From Actinokineospora xionganensis (GTDB lineage Bacteria; Actinomycetota; Actinomycetes; Mycobacteriales; Pseudonocardiaceae): DNA of 37,708 bases. Below the pieces are notes generated by a model. It worked only from the letters and a program-made list of their open reading frames with translations, had not been told where the DNA came from and did no database searches. Positions 1 through 7,598 of the stretch are shown piece after piece (positions within the stretch are counted from its first letter, which is position 1; every line of letters begins with the position of its first letter). Made by a program: the position numbers and the translations under genes. Location of the stretch: assembly GCF_014323725.1 (NCBI RefSeq), contig NZ_JABVED010000033.1, forward strand, positions 1-37,708. Reading direction: 5' to 3'.

Positions 1-42
1 GCGCTCGGCGTGCTCGACAACGTCCAGATCGGCCTGGGCTGA
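1..42 (+). CDS. C-terminal end of an unidentified protein (cut by window edge)
   Basis: Frame 1 is open from the first base to a TGA at 40-42 and encodes 13 residues (ALGVLDNVQIGLG). It lies on the same strand as the prenyl synthase that follows 61 bp later. Nothing in so short a tail identifies a family. It could equally be chance reading in non-coding DNA; the GC-rich third positions mildly favour coding. Confidence 0.35.
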   Translation, partial: ALGVLDNVQIGLG

Positions 43-60
43 CCGGGCCCGGAACCACCA

Positions 61-82
61 TAATGTCCACAGTGGACCATTA
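61..82. promoter_or_regulatory. Palindromic operator candidate upstream of the prenyl synthase
   Basis: A dyad GTCCAC-A-GTGGAC is centred at about base 71 and flanked by TAAT on the left and ATTA on the right, so the symmetry covers about 22 bp with one bulged base. It ends 21 bp before the ATG of the prenyl synthase and just before a GAGGAG at 85-90. This is the shape of a dimeric repressor or activator site, but no regulator gene lies in this part of the window. Confidence 0.4.
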
Positions 83-103
83 ACGAGGAGATCCGCCACC
101 ACA

Positions 104-1144
104 ATGTCCACCACCGAGGTGATCACCGGCTTCCGCTCCGCACGCGAGGTGCTCGCCCAAAGCCGAACCCTGTTAGACCCCGCTCTGCGCGCCGCTGTGG
201 ACACGCTCCCCCAGTCCGTGCGGCGGATAGCCGGCTATCACTTCGGGTGGTGGGACGAGCACGGCTGGGCGACGACCGCGGACGCGGGCAAAGCAGTCCG
301 CCCAGCGCTGGTGCTGACCACGGCGGAGGCGGTCGGCGGGGCGGCGGCCATGGCCGTCCCCGCCGCCGTCGCGGTCGAACTGGTGCACAACTTCACCCTC
401 CTGCACGACGACGTCATGGACGGCGACCGCACCCGGCGCCACCGTCCCACGGCGTGGAGCGTCTTCGGCCTGGGCCCAGCCATCCTGGCAGGCGACGCCC
501 TTCTGACCTTGGCCTACGACGTCCTGGCGGCCAGTGAGCACCCCCGGGCGCAAGCGGGCTCACGGCTGATGTCGGCGGCCGTCCTCGCCGTGCAGGAGGG
601 CCAGGCGGCGGACCTCGCCTTCGAGAAGCGCGCCGACGTCGACCTGGCCGAATGCGTTCGCATGGCCGAAGGAAAGACCGGCGCCCTACTCGGCTGCTCC
701 ACCGCCCTGGGCGCCCTGTTCGGCGGCGGCACCCCCACCCAGGTCGACCACCTCCGCGGCTACGGCGAACGCCTCGGCCTGGCCTTCCAACTGGTGGACG
801 ACCTACTCGGCATCTGGGGTGATCCCGAGGCAACGGGAAAGCCGGTCTACTCCGACCTCGACAACCGCAAGAAGTCCCTCCCCGTGGTGGCCGCCCTCGC
901 CTCAGCCACCACAGCAGCCCGCGACCTGGCAGCCCTCTACCACCGCCGAACCCCCCTGACCCCCACCGACCTGGGTCGGGCAGCGGAACTCATCGACCGC
1001 ACAGGAGCCCGAACCTGGGCCCAAACCCACGCCGACGAAGTCCTCACCGAAGCCCTCAACCACGTCCGAGCCGCCGCCGTCACTCCCCGAGCCACGGCAG
1101 AACTCCACGCGCTGGCCCAAATGATCAGCCACCGAGACCACTGA
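104..1144 (+). CDS. Polyprenyl (probably geranylgeranyl) diphosphate synthase
   Basis: Trans-isoprenyl diphosphate synthase, 346 aa, all-alpha cytosolic enzyme that condenses allylic diphosphates with isopentenyl diphosphate. Seen: the GKxxRP substrate motif (about residues 62-67), the first aspartate-rich motif DDVMD at 102-106, and the second, beginning VDDLL, near 231-235. The fifth residue before the first motif is Phe97 and the fourth is Thr98; with no insertion inside the motif this is the type I GGPP-synthase pattern, so C20 product is inferred. The start is the ATG at 104, with GAGGAG 13 bp upstream, rather far. Codon 24 is TTA (173-175), rare in such genomes. It converges on the seven-gene operon that contains a UbiA-type membrane protein, and likely feeds it. 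Confidence 0.93.
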   Translation: MSTTEVITGFRSAREVLAQSRTLLDPALRAAVDTLPQSVRRIAGYHFGWWDEHGWATTADAGKAVRPALVLTTAEAVGGAAAMAVPAAVAVELVHNFTLLHDDVMDGDRTRRHRPTAWSVFGLGPAILAGDALLTLAYDVLAASEHPRAQAGSRLMSAAVLAVQEGQAADLAFEKRADVDLAECVRMAEGKTGALLGCSTALGALFGGGTPTQVDHLRGYGERLGLAFQLVDDLLGIWGDPEATGKPVYSDLDNRKKSLPVVAALASATTAARDLAALYHRRTPLTPTDLGRAAELIDRTGARTWAQTHADEVLTEALNHVRAAAVTPRATAELHALAQMISHRDH

Positions 1145-1178
1145 CACGGCCCACGGCCGCACGGAAAGAGTTCGGAAC

Positions 1179-1204
1179 GGCCCGGCATCCGGGGATGCCC
1201 GGCC
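1179..1204 (+). terminator. Hairpin terminator after the prenyl synthase
   Basis: GGCCCGGCATCC and GGATGCCCGGCC form a 12-bp stem with one mismatch and a very tight turn, 35 bp after the stop codon. There is no U-tract, as is common in actinobacteria. The hairpin also lies downstream of the convergent minus-strand operon and may serve both. The remaining bases to 1392 carry no gene I can support. Confidence 0.5.
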
Positions 1205-1392
1205 GGTCAAGACCTAACGAACCACGCCCGACGTCGACAAGGCACGACTGGCTCCGCAACGAGATTGGACAAGCGTGCGCGGGCGATTGGACGCCTTGGT
1301 GCTCGCCGGACTGGCCCAGCGGTTCCGCGGCGAGGCCAACTCGCTCACCGGCGGCACTGGGTGTGCGCGGGTTACCGCTGGACCAGGTGCTT

Positions 1393-1409
1393 CCAGGCCA
1401 GGGGCCTGG
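1393..1409 (-). terminator. Weak hairpin after the minus-strand biosynthetic operon
   Basis: CCAGGCC and GGCCTGG form a perfect 7-bp stem with a 3-nt loop, beginning 19 bp past the stop of the AhpD-like gene on the minus strand. No U-tract follows. Low-confidence terminator. Confidence 0.3.
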
Positions 1410-1427
1410 TTGTCGGGGCTGTCCGTC

Positions 1428-1871
1428 TTACTGCGGCTGAAGTTCGGCGATGACCGCGAGTCGGTTGAAGGTGTTCACCACGGTGATGGCCCAGATCAGC
1501 TGTGCCAGCTGGTCCTTGTCGAACTCCTCCTCCGCCCGCCCGTAGACCACCTCCGGCACCCGCCGCTCCGACAGCAGCGTCACCGACTCCGCCAGGGCCA
1601 GGGCCGCTCGTTCTCGGTCGGAGAAGAAGCCCGTTCCTGCCCAGACGGGCAACGCGTGCAGGCGGCGCGGGGTTTCGCCTGCCTCCATGGCTGCCGTGGT
1701 GTGCATGTCCACGCAGAAGGCGCAGCCGTTCAGTTGGGAGGCGCGGATTCTCACCAGTTCCAGCAGTGACCGCTCCACCCCCGCCTCGACCGCCTGCTTG
1801 TCGACCGCCAGGTGCAGGTCCACCAGCTTGCGGTACAGCTCGGGGGCGAGGGTCGTCGGTTGGATTCTCAT
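1428..1871 (-). CDS. AhpD-like / carboxymuconolactone decarboxylase family protein
   Basis: 147 aa, beginning MRIQPTTLAPELY. The family covers decarboxylases and AhpD-type peroxidase partners. Seen: a CAFCVDMH motif (the CxxC...H redox signature of AhpD-like proteins), preceded by an LVRIRASQLNGC helix and followed by LHALPVW and ERAALALAE, all typical of the fold. A longer minus-strand frame exists upstream, but the ATG at 1871 overlaps the ligase stop as ATGA, so translation is probably coupled. It is the last gene of the seven-gene operon. The role in the pathway is unknown; peroxide or redox protection is one option, a decarboxylase-like step another. Confidence 0.88.
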   Translation of the reverse strand: MRIQPTTLAPELYRKLVDLHLAVDKQAVEAGVERSLLELVRIRASQLNGCAFCVDMHTTAAMEAGETPRRLHALPVWAGTGFFSDRERAALALAESVTLLSERRVPEVVYGRAEEEFDKDQLAQLIWAITVVNTFNRLAVIAELQPQ

Positions 1872-3448
1872 GTCCAGCGGCCGGTTCCGAAAGTGTCGTT
1901 GCCTCGTCTGATCAGGGTGCGCAGTTCCATCCGGCGGACCTTGCCCGTTCCGGTGCGGGGGACGTCGTCCCAGGACATCACCACCGGGTCGGCCAGGGCC
2001 GGGAGGTCCCGTACCGCGTGGTTCCACTCCGCTTGGTTGACGCCGGTGGTGACCAACACCGGCACCGGTAGCTGACCAGGCGTTCCGAGGACCACGCACT
2101 CGGTGACGGCGGGCAGGCGGTCCTCGATGACGTCTTCCAGTTCGACGCAGCTCTGGCCGGGGATGACGTCGACTTCCCGGTCCAGCAACAGGTACGCCCC
2201 TGTCCGGGTGCGGACGCCGATGTCGCCGGTGTTCCACCAGCCGTCGTTTACCTTGTCCTGCCAGCGTTCCTGCTCACCCACGTACCCAAGGCACCGCACC
2301 GCCGTGCGCGCCAGCACCAGGCCGGGGCGGCCGGTGGGCACCGGTTGGAACGTGCGCGGATCGACCACGCGCAGGCGGACTCGGCCCGGGGCGGGTCTGC
2401 CCAGGTTGCGGGTGGTCGGATGGCGCGCTTCGCGGTGGGCTACGGAGCGGCGGGTGAGGAAGCGGAAGGTGAGTGGACCCGTCTCGGTCTGGCCCCACAC
2501 CTGCACCCACAGTGGCCGCCGCGCCGTCGCGCCCAGGAAGGTGCGGACCGTGGGCGGGTGCATCGCGTCGAAGGTGCTGACGTAGAGGCGCACGTTCTTG
2601 AACGGGTTGTCAGCTCGTTGGGCGAGGGGCTGCCAGCGGACGAATGTCGACGGCAGCGCTTCGAGGGTCGTCGGCGGGTGCGCGCGCAGGGTGCGTTCGG
2701 CGTCTGCGGCGTCGGGGATGATGACGACTTTGCGGGGCGCCAACCACAACACGGCCGCGGTCCAGGGAATGGCCCGGCCGTGGCAGAAGGCAATCGACGA
2801 GCACACCGTGTCGTTCGGGCGGCTCGACACCACCGGCAGGCGGGTCGCCTCCGTGGCGGACAGACCGTGGACAAGGGTGCGGGTGCTGTGGATGACGAGC
2901 TTCGGCGTGCCGGTCGTCCCGGAGGTGTGGTTGATCACCAACGGCTCGTCCACGTCCCGCAGCACCGGCGGCGGCGGTTCCTTGCCGCGCAGGTTCTCCA
3001 GGTCCAGGGCGCCTGGGTGCGGTCCGTCCAGGGTGAGGGTGCGCCGGGTGAAGCCCAGCAGGTCGGTCTCGGCGTCGCGGGCGCGGTCGAGGACGGCACG
3101 CGTGGTGACCAGCAACACCGGGTCCAGCCGCTTCAGCAGCAGCTGCAGCGCGGGCGGCGGCACGTGGTCGGACAGCAGCGCGGGCACCGCGCCGATCCGC
3201 GCGGCGGCGCAGGCGAGCAGCACATAGTCCCAGTGGTTCTCCTTGACCACCGCCACCGGGTCGCCGGGCCGCACTCCCGCCGCGTGCAGCCAACCCGCCG
3301 CGCCACGCACCAGAGCGGCCAGTTGCGGGACGGTGTACTGGGTTCCGTGGTTGGGCGCGATGTCCAGCGGCCTGCTCAGCTCGACGATCGTGCGGACGCC
3401 GCGGTCGACCAGGTCGTCGAACAGGGTGCCGAGGTCCGTGGGCTTCAT
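1868..3448 (-). CDS. AMP-forming acyl/aryl-CoA ligase (ANL superfamily)
   Basis: 526 aa. Activates a carboxylic acid as acyl adenylate, probably then passing it to CoA. Seen: P-loop TSGTTGTPK (175-183), GQTETG (319-324), NTGD (406-409), a hinge region DREVDVI (423-429) in place of the usual GRxxDxI, and the catalytic lysine in GTGKVRR (Lys503). The frame runs on upstream, but the ATG at 3448 overlaps the methyltransferase stop as ATGA and gives a family-length protein. No carrier protein or amide synthase lies in the window, so the acyl acceptor is unknown. The substrate cannot be read from the sequence; an aromatic or short branched acid linked to the terpenoid or amino unit is inferred from context. 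Confidence 0.9.
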   Translation of the reverse strand: MKPTDLGTLFDDLVDRGVRTIVELSRPLDIAPNHGTQYTVPQLAALVRGAAGWLHAAGVRPGDPVAVVKENHWDYVLLACAAARIGAVPALLSDHVPPPALQLLLKRLDPVLLVTTRAVLDRARDAETDLLGFTRRTLTLDGPHPGALDLENLRGKEPPPPVLRDVDEPLVINHTSGTTGTPKLVIHSTRTLVHGLSATEATRLPVVSSRPNDTVCSSIAFCHGRAIPWTAAVLWLAPRKVVIIPDAADAERTLRAHPPTTLEALPSTFVRWQPLAQRADNPFKNVRLYVSTFDAMHPPTVRTFLGATARRPLWVQVWGQTETGPLTFRFLTRRSVAHREARHPTTRNLGRPAPGRVRLRVVDPRTFQPVPTGRPGLVLARTAVRCLGYVGEQERWQDKVNDGWWNTGDIGVRTRTGAYLLLDREVDVIPGQSCVELEDVIEDRLPAVTECVVLGTPGQLPVPVLVTTGVNQAEWNHAVRDLPALADPVVMSWDDVPRTGTGKVRRMELRTLIRRGNDTFGTGRWT

Positions 3449-4233
3449 CGGTCGTCCTTCCTGCCGGTGACCGTGACCATCACCTGGGACAACCAGCGGT
3501 GCCGGGGGTCGGCGAGGTCCGACACCGCCAGGTCGATGTCCACATCGGACACCGAGCCGCGCGCGACCATGGCGGGCCGCAGATGCTCCAGCCACAGCGC
3601 GAACCACCGCGCGCCGTCACTGCCGCCGCGCACCACCTCCGCGCGGCCGTCCGCGTGCACGCTCGACAGTCCCGCCGCCTCCACGAGGTCGACATCGAGG
3701 AGCCCGCACCGCGGGTGGTAGCCTGCGTCGATCATGACGTCGTAGGCCGCGCGCTTGACCAAGGCGTGGAACTCGCCGTCGACATGGCTGAACAGCGACG
3801 TCGTGTCCGTGTCCTCCAGGACCAGGTACCCGCCGGGCCGCAACGCCCGGCACATCCCGCGCACAGCCGCCGCACGGTCGCCGACGTGCTGCATCACCAG
3901 CCGCGCGTGGATGAGGTCGTACGCGCCCTCCGGCAGCGGGTCGCGGCTGATGTCGAGTTCCCACAGGGCGACGCCCAGCGCGCCGAGCCTGCCGAGCCGG
4001 GAGATGTCGAGGTCGACCGCGGTGACCTCCGCCCCCCGCGCCGCCAGCCACGCCGCGACGGACCCACGGCCCGCGCCGACCTCCAGGCAGTGCCACGTCT
4101 CGTCGACGCCCAGGTGGCTGAGCTTCTCGATCGTTCCCCTGTCCCACAACGCCTCCCCGTGGGCGAGGCGCTCCTCCTCACGGTCGAACGCCGTGCCGAA
4201 GACGTACCGGATGGGAGCCGCCGCGTCAGCCAC
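3445..4233 (-). CDS. SAM-dependent class I methyltransferase
   Basis: 262 aa, cytosolic. Seen: motif I LEVGAGRGSVAAWLA (about residues 46-60), the acidic VDLD after beta-2, and RALRPGGYLVLED, the typical motif III region. The start is GTG at 4233; the stop of the upstream FAD enzyme lies inside GTGGCTGA, an 8-bp overlap, and the stop of this gene overlaps the ligase ATG. Target atom (O, N or C) is unknown. Position between the FAD oxidoreductase and the acyl ligase suggests tailoring of the same intermediate. Similar architecture is found in UbiE-like and natural-product methyltransferases, so the exact subfamily is uncertain. Confidence 0.9.
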   Translation of the reverse strand: MADAAAPIRYVFGTAFDREEERLAHGEALWDRGTIEKLSHLGVDETWHCLEVGAGRGSVAAWLAARGAEVTAVDLDISRLGRLGALGVALWELDISRDPLPEGAYDLIHARLVMQHVGDRAAAVRGMCRALRPGGYLVLEDTDTTSLFSHVDGEFHALVKRAAYDVMIDAGYHPRCGLLDVDLVEAAGLSSVHADGRAEVVRGGSDGARWFALWLEHLRPAMVARGSVSDVDIDLAVSDLADPRHRWLSQVMVTVTGRKDDR

Positions 4234-5542
4234 GGAGCACCGCCAGCGGATTGTCGGCCGTGATCCGGCGCGCCACGAGTTCGGCGGACCGCACCGCACC
4301 CTCACTGCTGGGCCGCTGCACACACCAGTCGCCCGCGTAGTCGATGGATGACACCGGCCTGCGGACGAACTCCTCGCGCGTCGCCAGCGAGGCCGCGGTC
4401 GGCATCGGCAGGCCGTGCCGGAAGCGCACCACCACCGACACCCGGCACGCGGCGGCGAGGTCGGGCAGGTAGCGCGCCGCCTGCCGGACCAGCGTGTCGA
4501 CGACCTCGTCGTTGGACAGGTCGAGCAGCCGTTCCGCGCCCGCCCCGGCGAAGAGCGTCACCATGCCGCGCCCGGGCGGCACCCGTTCCGGGTGCTTGCG
4601 GTCGTCGAGGATGAACCCGGCGAACGCGGGGTTCTCCACGGCGGGCACCGACACCGCCCACGACGCGCCGCCCACCCCGATGGGCCGGTCGAGCAGGCAC
4701 ACCACCTTGACCATCGGCCGGAACTCGCACGCGCGCACGAAGTCCGGCGCCCCCGCGTGCAGGTCCACAGCCACCGGCGCGGGCACGCACAGCACCACCT
4801 GCCGCGCGGTCAAAACAGCGCCGTCGACGGTGATGCGCGCGCCTTCCGGTGTCTGCGTGACTTCCTGGACCGCGACGCCCGTGCTCACCTCGACCCGAGA
4901 GGCGAGCACTCGGGCGAGAGTGTCCATCCCGTCGCGCCACGTGCGGAACGACTTGGTCGGGCCGACGGCGAGCAGGTGGCTCAGCAAGGGCCCGGCCGCG
5001 GCGTGATCGGTGTCCCAGCCGAAGAATCCGCCGCACAGCGGCTGCAGCAGGTAGTCGTGGACGTCGGGGTGGTGCCGCCGGGTGAACTCCCGGACCGTCG
5101 TGACGCCGAGCGGGGTGCGCTCCGGGCGGTCGACGTCGAACGAGCGCTTGCGCGCCGCCGCCGTCGCCATCAGCTTGGCCAGGCTCGCCCGGCCCGCCGC
5201 GGTCAGTCCCGCGCCGCTCACCATCGCGCGCGGGTCGCCGACGTGTGGGTGCGGCCTGCCCTCGCGCCACATCGCGAGGTCGCCCCCGATCAGCGGCGTG
5301 TCCTCTTCGGACATTCCGAGATCGCGCATCAGCCGCCAGGTGGCCGGGTAGCCGTGGGTGCCGATCATCTCGGCGCCGGTGTCGATGAGGTAGCCCTCGC
5401 GACGCACGCTGCGCATCCGGCCGCCGATGTGCGCGGCCGACTCGAACACGTGCACCGAGCGCCCGGCTTGGCGCAGTCGGAAAGCCAGGGACAGCCCCGC
5501 GACGCCCGCGCCGACGATGGCGACGTCCAGGTCCGCGGTCAC
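4226..5542 (-). CDS. FAD-dependent amine-oxidase / protoporphyrinogen-oxidase-like oxidoreductase
   Basis: 438 aa. Seen: N-terminal dinucleotide fold VAIVGAGVAGLSLAFRL (about 7-23) followed by the second glycine-rich stretch HIGGRMRSV (about 39-47), both diagnostic of the flavin amine oxidase / phytoene desaturase superfamily, and a C-terminal YAGDWC near 415 resembling the family's final FAD-binding motif. These enzymes desaturate or oxidise amines, prenyl chains or cyclic intermediates. GTG start at 5542 overlaps the UbiA stop (GTGA). In this operon it could oxidise the prenylated product or the amino unit. Not a haem-pathway gene by context: no other hem gene is nearby. Confidence 0.87.
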   Translation of the reverse strand: MTADLDVAIVGAGVAGLSLAFRLRQAGRSVHVFESAAHIGGRMRSVRREGYLIDTGAEMIGTHGYPATWRLMRDLGMSEEDTPLIGGDLAMWREGRPHPHVGDPRAMVSGAGLTAAGRASLAKLMATAAARKRSFDVDRPERTPLGVTTVREFTRRHHPDVHDYLLQPLCGGFFGWDTDHAAAGPLLSHLLAVGPTKSFRTWRDGMDTLARVLASRVEVSTGVAVQEVTQTPEGARITVDGAVLTARQVVLCVPAPVAVDLHAGAPDFVRACEFRPMVKVVCLLDRPIGVGGASWAVSVPAVENPAFAGFILDDRKHPERVPPGRGMVTLFAGAGAERLLDLSNDEVVDTLVRQAARYLPDLAAACRVSVVVRFRHGLPMPTAASLATREEFVRRPVSSIDYAGDWCVQRPSSEGAVRSAELVARRITADNPLAVLRG

Positions 5543-6477
5543 GACCAGGCTCCGACGAGGTTGACCGCGATGAGCAGCGCCGTGGTCAGCCGGTGCGCGC
5601 GCAGTCCGAGCGTGCGCGCCCCGAGCAGGTCGCCCAACCCGATGCCGCGGTGCAGTTGGGCCACCCGCAGGACGATCGCGGGCAGCATCACCAGGGAGAA
5701 CCACCACGGGGCCGCGCCGAGCCCGGCGGCGGCCACGATCAGCGCGATCTCGGCGACCGTGAGCCCCGCGATGAACAGCCGGTTCTCGTTCTCAGTGGTC
5801 AAGGCGGCCACCGTGGGCCGACCCACCGCCGCGTCGCCCGCCGCGTCGCGGGTGTTGGAGTAGACGCCGAACATGAGCGGCCCGAGTCCGAACAGGACGG
5901 CCTGCACGATGCCGAAGCCGCTGACGGTCCCGGTGGCGAAGCCGACCGCGCAGAGCACCAGGCCGATGCCGAAACCGGCCAGGAAGACCTCCTGCCACCC
6001 GCGGTAGCTGATCTTCAGGCCCCACGAGTACTGGACCGCCGTCACCAGGCACAGGGTGGCGAGCCCGATCGTCCACAGAAGACTGAACGGCGCCACGAGT
6101 GCCGCCAGCGCCCAGAACACCGCGCCCGCCGCCGCCGCGCACCAGCCGAAGCGCACCGCCTCGACCACGGTGATCTCGCCGGTGAGCAGTGGCTTGCGCG
6201 CGAGCTTGCGGGCGGGCGCGTGCGGCCCGTAGTTGGCGCTGTCGCTGCCATCGATGAACCCGGTCACGTCGTCGAACGTGACCGCCGAGGCCACCACGAA
6301 CACCGTGCCGATTCCGAACAGCGCGAGCATCCCGAGCACGCCTGGCTGCGCCCACGCGGCGGGTCCGATGATCGACCAGGCGAGCGGCAGGGCCAGGTAG
6401 TAATCCCAGACGTCGAGCTTGGCCAGCCGGGCGTAGACCCCGGCCCGGCCGGGCATGACGTCGGTGATCGCCGTCAT
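5539..6477 (-). CDS. UbiA-superfamily prenyltransferase or UbiA-type terpene cyclase (membrane)
   Basis: 312 aa, strongly hydrophobic with about eight or nine predicted transmembrane helices. Seen: first aspartate-rich site FDDVTGFIDGSD (68-79), replacing the usual NDxxDxxxD, followed by RKPLLTGEIT as in UbiA proteins, and second site NTRDAAGDAAVGRPT (208-222) with the DxxxD pair. The family transfers prenyl groups to aromatic or polar acceptors in the membrane, and some members instead cyclise diphosphates. The neighbouring C20-type prenyl synthase suggests GGPP as substrate. ATG at 6477 overlaps the upstream aminotransferase stop (ATGA). Which of the two reactions it performs cannot be decided from sequence alone. 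Confidence 0.9.
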   Translation of the reverse strand: MTAITDVMPGRAGVYARLAKLDVWDYYLALPLAWSIIGPAAWAQPGVLGMLALFGIGTVFVVASAVTFDDVTGFIDGSDSANYGPHAPARKLARKPLLTGEITVVEAVRFGWCAAAAGAVFWALAALVAPFSLLWTIGLATLCLVTAVQYSWGLKISYRGWQEVFLAGFGIGLVLCAVGFATGTVSGFGIVQAVLFGLGPLMFGVYSNTRDAAGDAAVGRPTVAALTTENENRLFIAGLTVAEIALIVAAAGLGAAPWWFSLVMLPAIVLRVAQLHRGIGLGDLLGARTLGLRAHRLTTALLIAVNLVGAWS

Positions 6478-7598
6478 GGTCGTCCTCCCGGGAAGGCACA
6501 GACCGCGTCGGCGATGTGTTCCACCTGGGCGTCGGTCAGGTGCGGGTAGATGGGCAGCGCCAGGATCCGGGCGCCGGCGAGCTCGGCGTGTGGCCAGAAC
6601 CGCCCCGGCGGCGCGTACTCGGCGAACGCGGGCTGCGCGGGCAGCGGCGACGGGTAGTAGACGTGTGTGCCGACGCCCTGCTCGGTGAGGTGCCGCTTGA
6701 GCTCGTCGCGGCGGTCGGCGAGCAGCGAGTACACGTAGAAGCAGCGACCTTCGCGGCCGGTGGGCGGCGGTTGGATCCCACGCTCGACCAGACCGCTGAA
6801 CCGCTCGGTGTAGTAGTCGGCGATCTGCGCCCGGCGTTCGAGCCTGCCCGACAGCCCGGCCAGCCGGTGCAGCTGGAACTCGGCCATGATCTCGTCGAAC
6901 CGGCTGTTGAAGCCGATCATGTGGTGCACGAACCGCTGCTTGCCGTCCTGGCCGTGGTTGCGCAGCATCCGCACCCGCTGCCCGATCTCCTCGTCGTCGG
7001 TGACGACCGCGCCGCCCTCGCCGATCGAGCCGAACGTCTTGACCTGCACGAACGAGAACACCCCGGCCTCACCCCAGCGACCGGCCGGAACCCCGTCCAG
7101 CACACCGCCTTGGGCGACCGCGGAGTCCTCGATCAGCCGCACGTCGTGCCGCTCGGCCAACGCGCGCATGGTCGGCATGTCGGCCATCACCGAGAACATG
7201 TGCGCGGGCATGATCGCCGCGGTCCGGCCGGTGATCGCCTGCTCGACCTCGTAGGGCTCGACCACCATCGTCCATGGGTGCACGTCGGCGAACACCGGCG
7301 TCGCGCCGACGTTGACCACCGACGCGGCCAGCGGCGCGCAGCCGAACGCGGGCACGACGACCTCGTCGCCCGGGCCGATGTCCATCGACCGCAACACCAG
7401 CATCAGGGCGGTCGTGCCGCTGCCGCACGCCACCACGTCGACCGCGCCGAGCTGCTCGCGCAACGCCGCCTCGAACCTGGCGGTGCGCTCGCCGAGGATG
7501 AACTTCTGCTCCTCGGCCAGCCCGACCCGACGCACGGTGTCGAGCAGCAGCTCGCGGTCGTCGTCGAACAGGTCGGGTGGGAAGAAGGGAAGGGTCAC
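6474..7598 (-). CDS. DegT/DnrJ/EryC1-family PLP aminotransferase (first of two paralogues)
   Basis: 374 aa, fold-type I aminotransferase acting on keto groups of nucleotide sugars, cyclitols or related compounds. Seen: SGTTALMLVL (60-69), EDSA with the pyridine-binding Asp158, and FSFVQVKTFGSIGEGG (181-196) with the Schiff-base Lys187. The frame is open further upstream, but GTG at 7598 overlaps the stop of the second aminotransferase (GTGA) and begins MTLPFF, parallel to the VTVPFF near the start of that paralogue. The two proteins are clearly related but divergent, so two distinct amination steps or a sequential pair are likely. It is not a classic AHBA synthase as far as I can judge. Confidence 0.92.
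   Translation of the reverse strand: MTLPFFPPDLFDDDRELLLDTVRRVGLAEEQKFILGERTARFEAALREQLGAVDVVACGSGTTALMLVLRSMDIGPGDEVVVPAFGCAPLAASVVNVGATPVFADVHPWTMVVEPYEVEQAITGRTAAIMPAHMFSVMADMPTMRALAERHDVRLIEDSAVAQGGVLDGVPAGRWGEAGVFSFVQVKTFGSIGEGGAVVTDDEEIGQRVRMLRNHGQDGKQRFVHHMIGFNSRFDEIMAEFQLHRLAGLSGRLERRAQIADYYTERFSGLVERGIQPPPTGREGRCFYVYSLLADRRDELKRHLTEQGVGTHVYYPSPLPAQPAFAEYAPPGRFWPHAELAGARILALPIYPHLTDAQVEHIADAVCAFPGGRP

Noticed and set aside
1205..1392. Possible gene remnant between the prenyl synthase and the convergent operon
   Set aside because: Several short frames are open but none has a start with ribosome site or any recognisable family feature.
2345..3721. 458-codon plus-strand open frame over the acyl ligase
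   Set aside because: Arg/Gly/His-rich translation with no motif, lying antisense to a ligase with all adenylation motifs; a GC-rich shadow frame.
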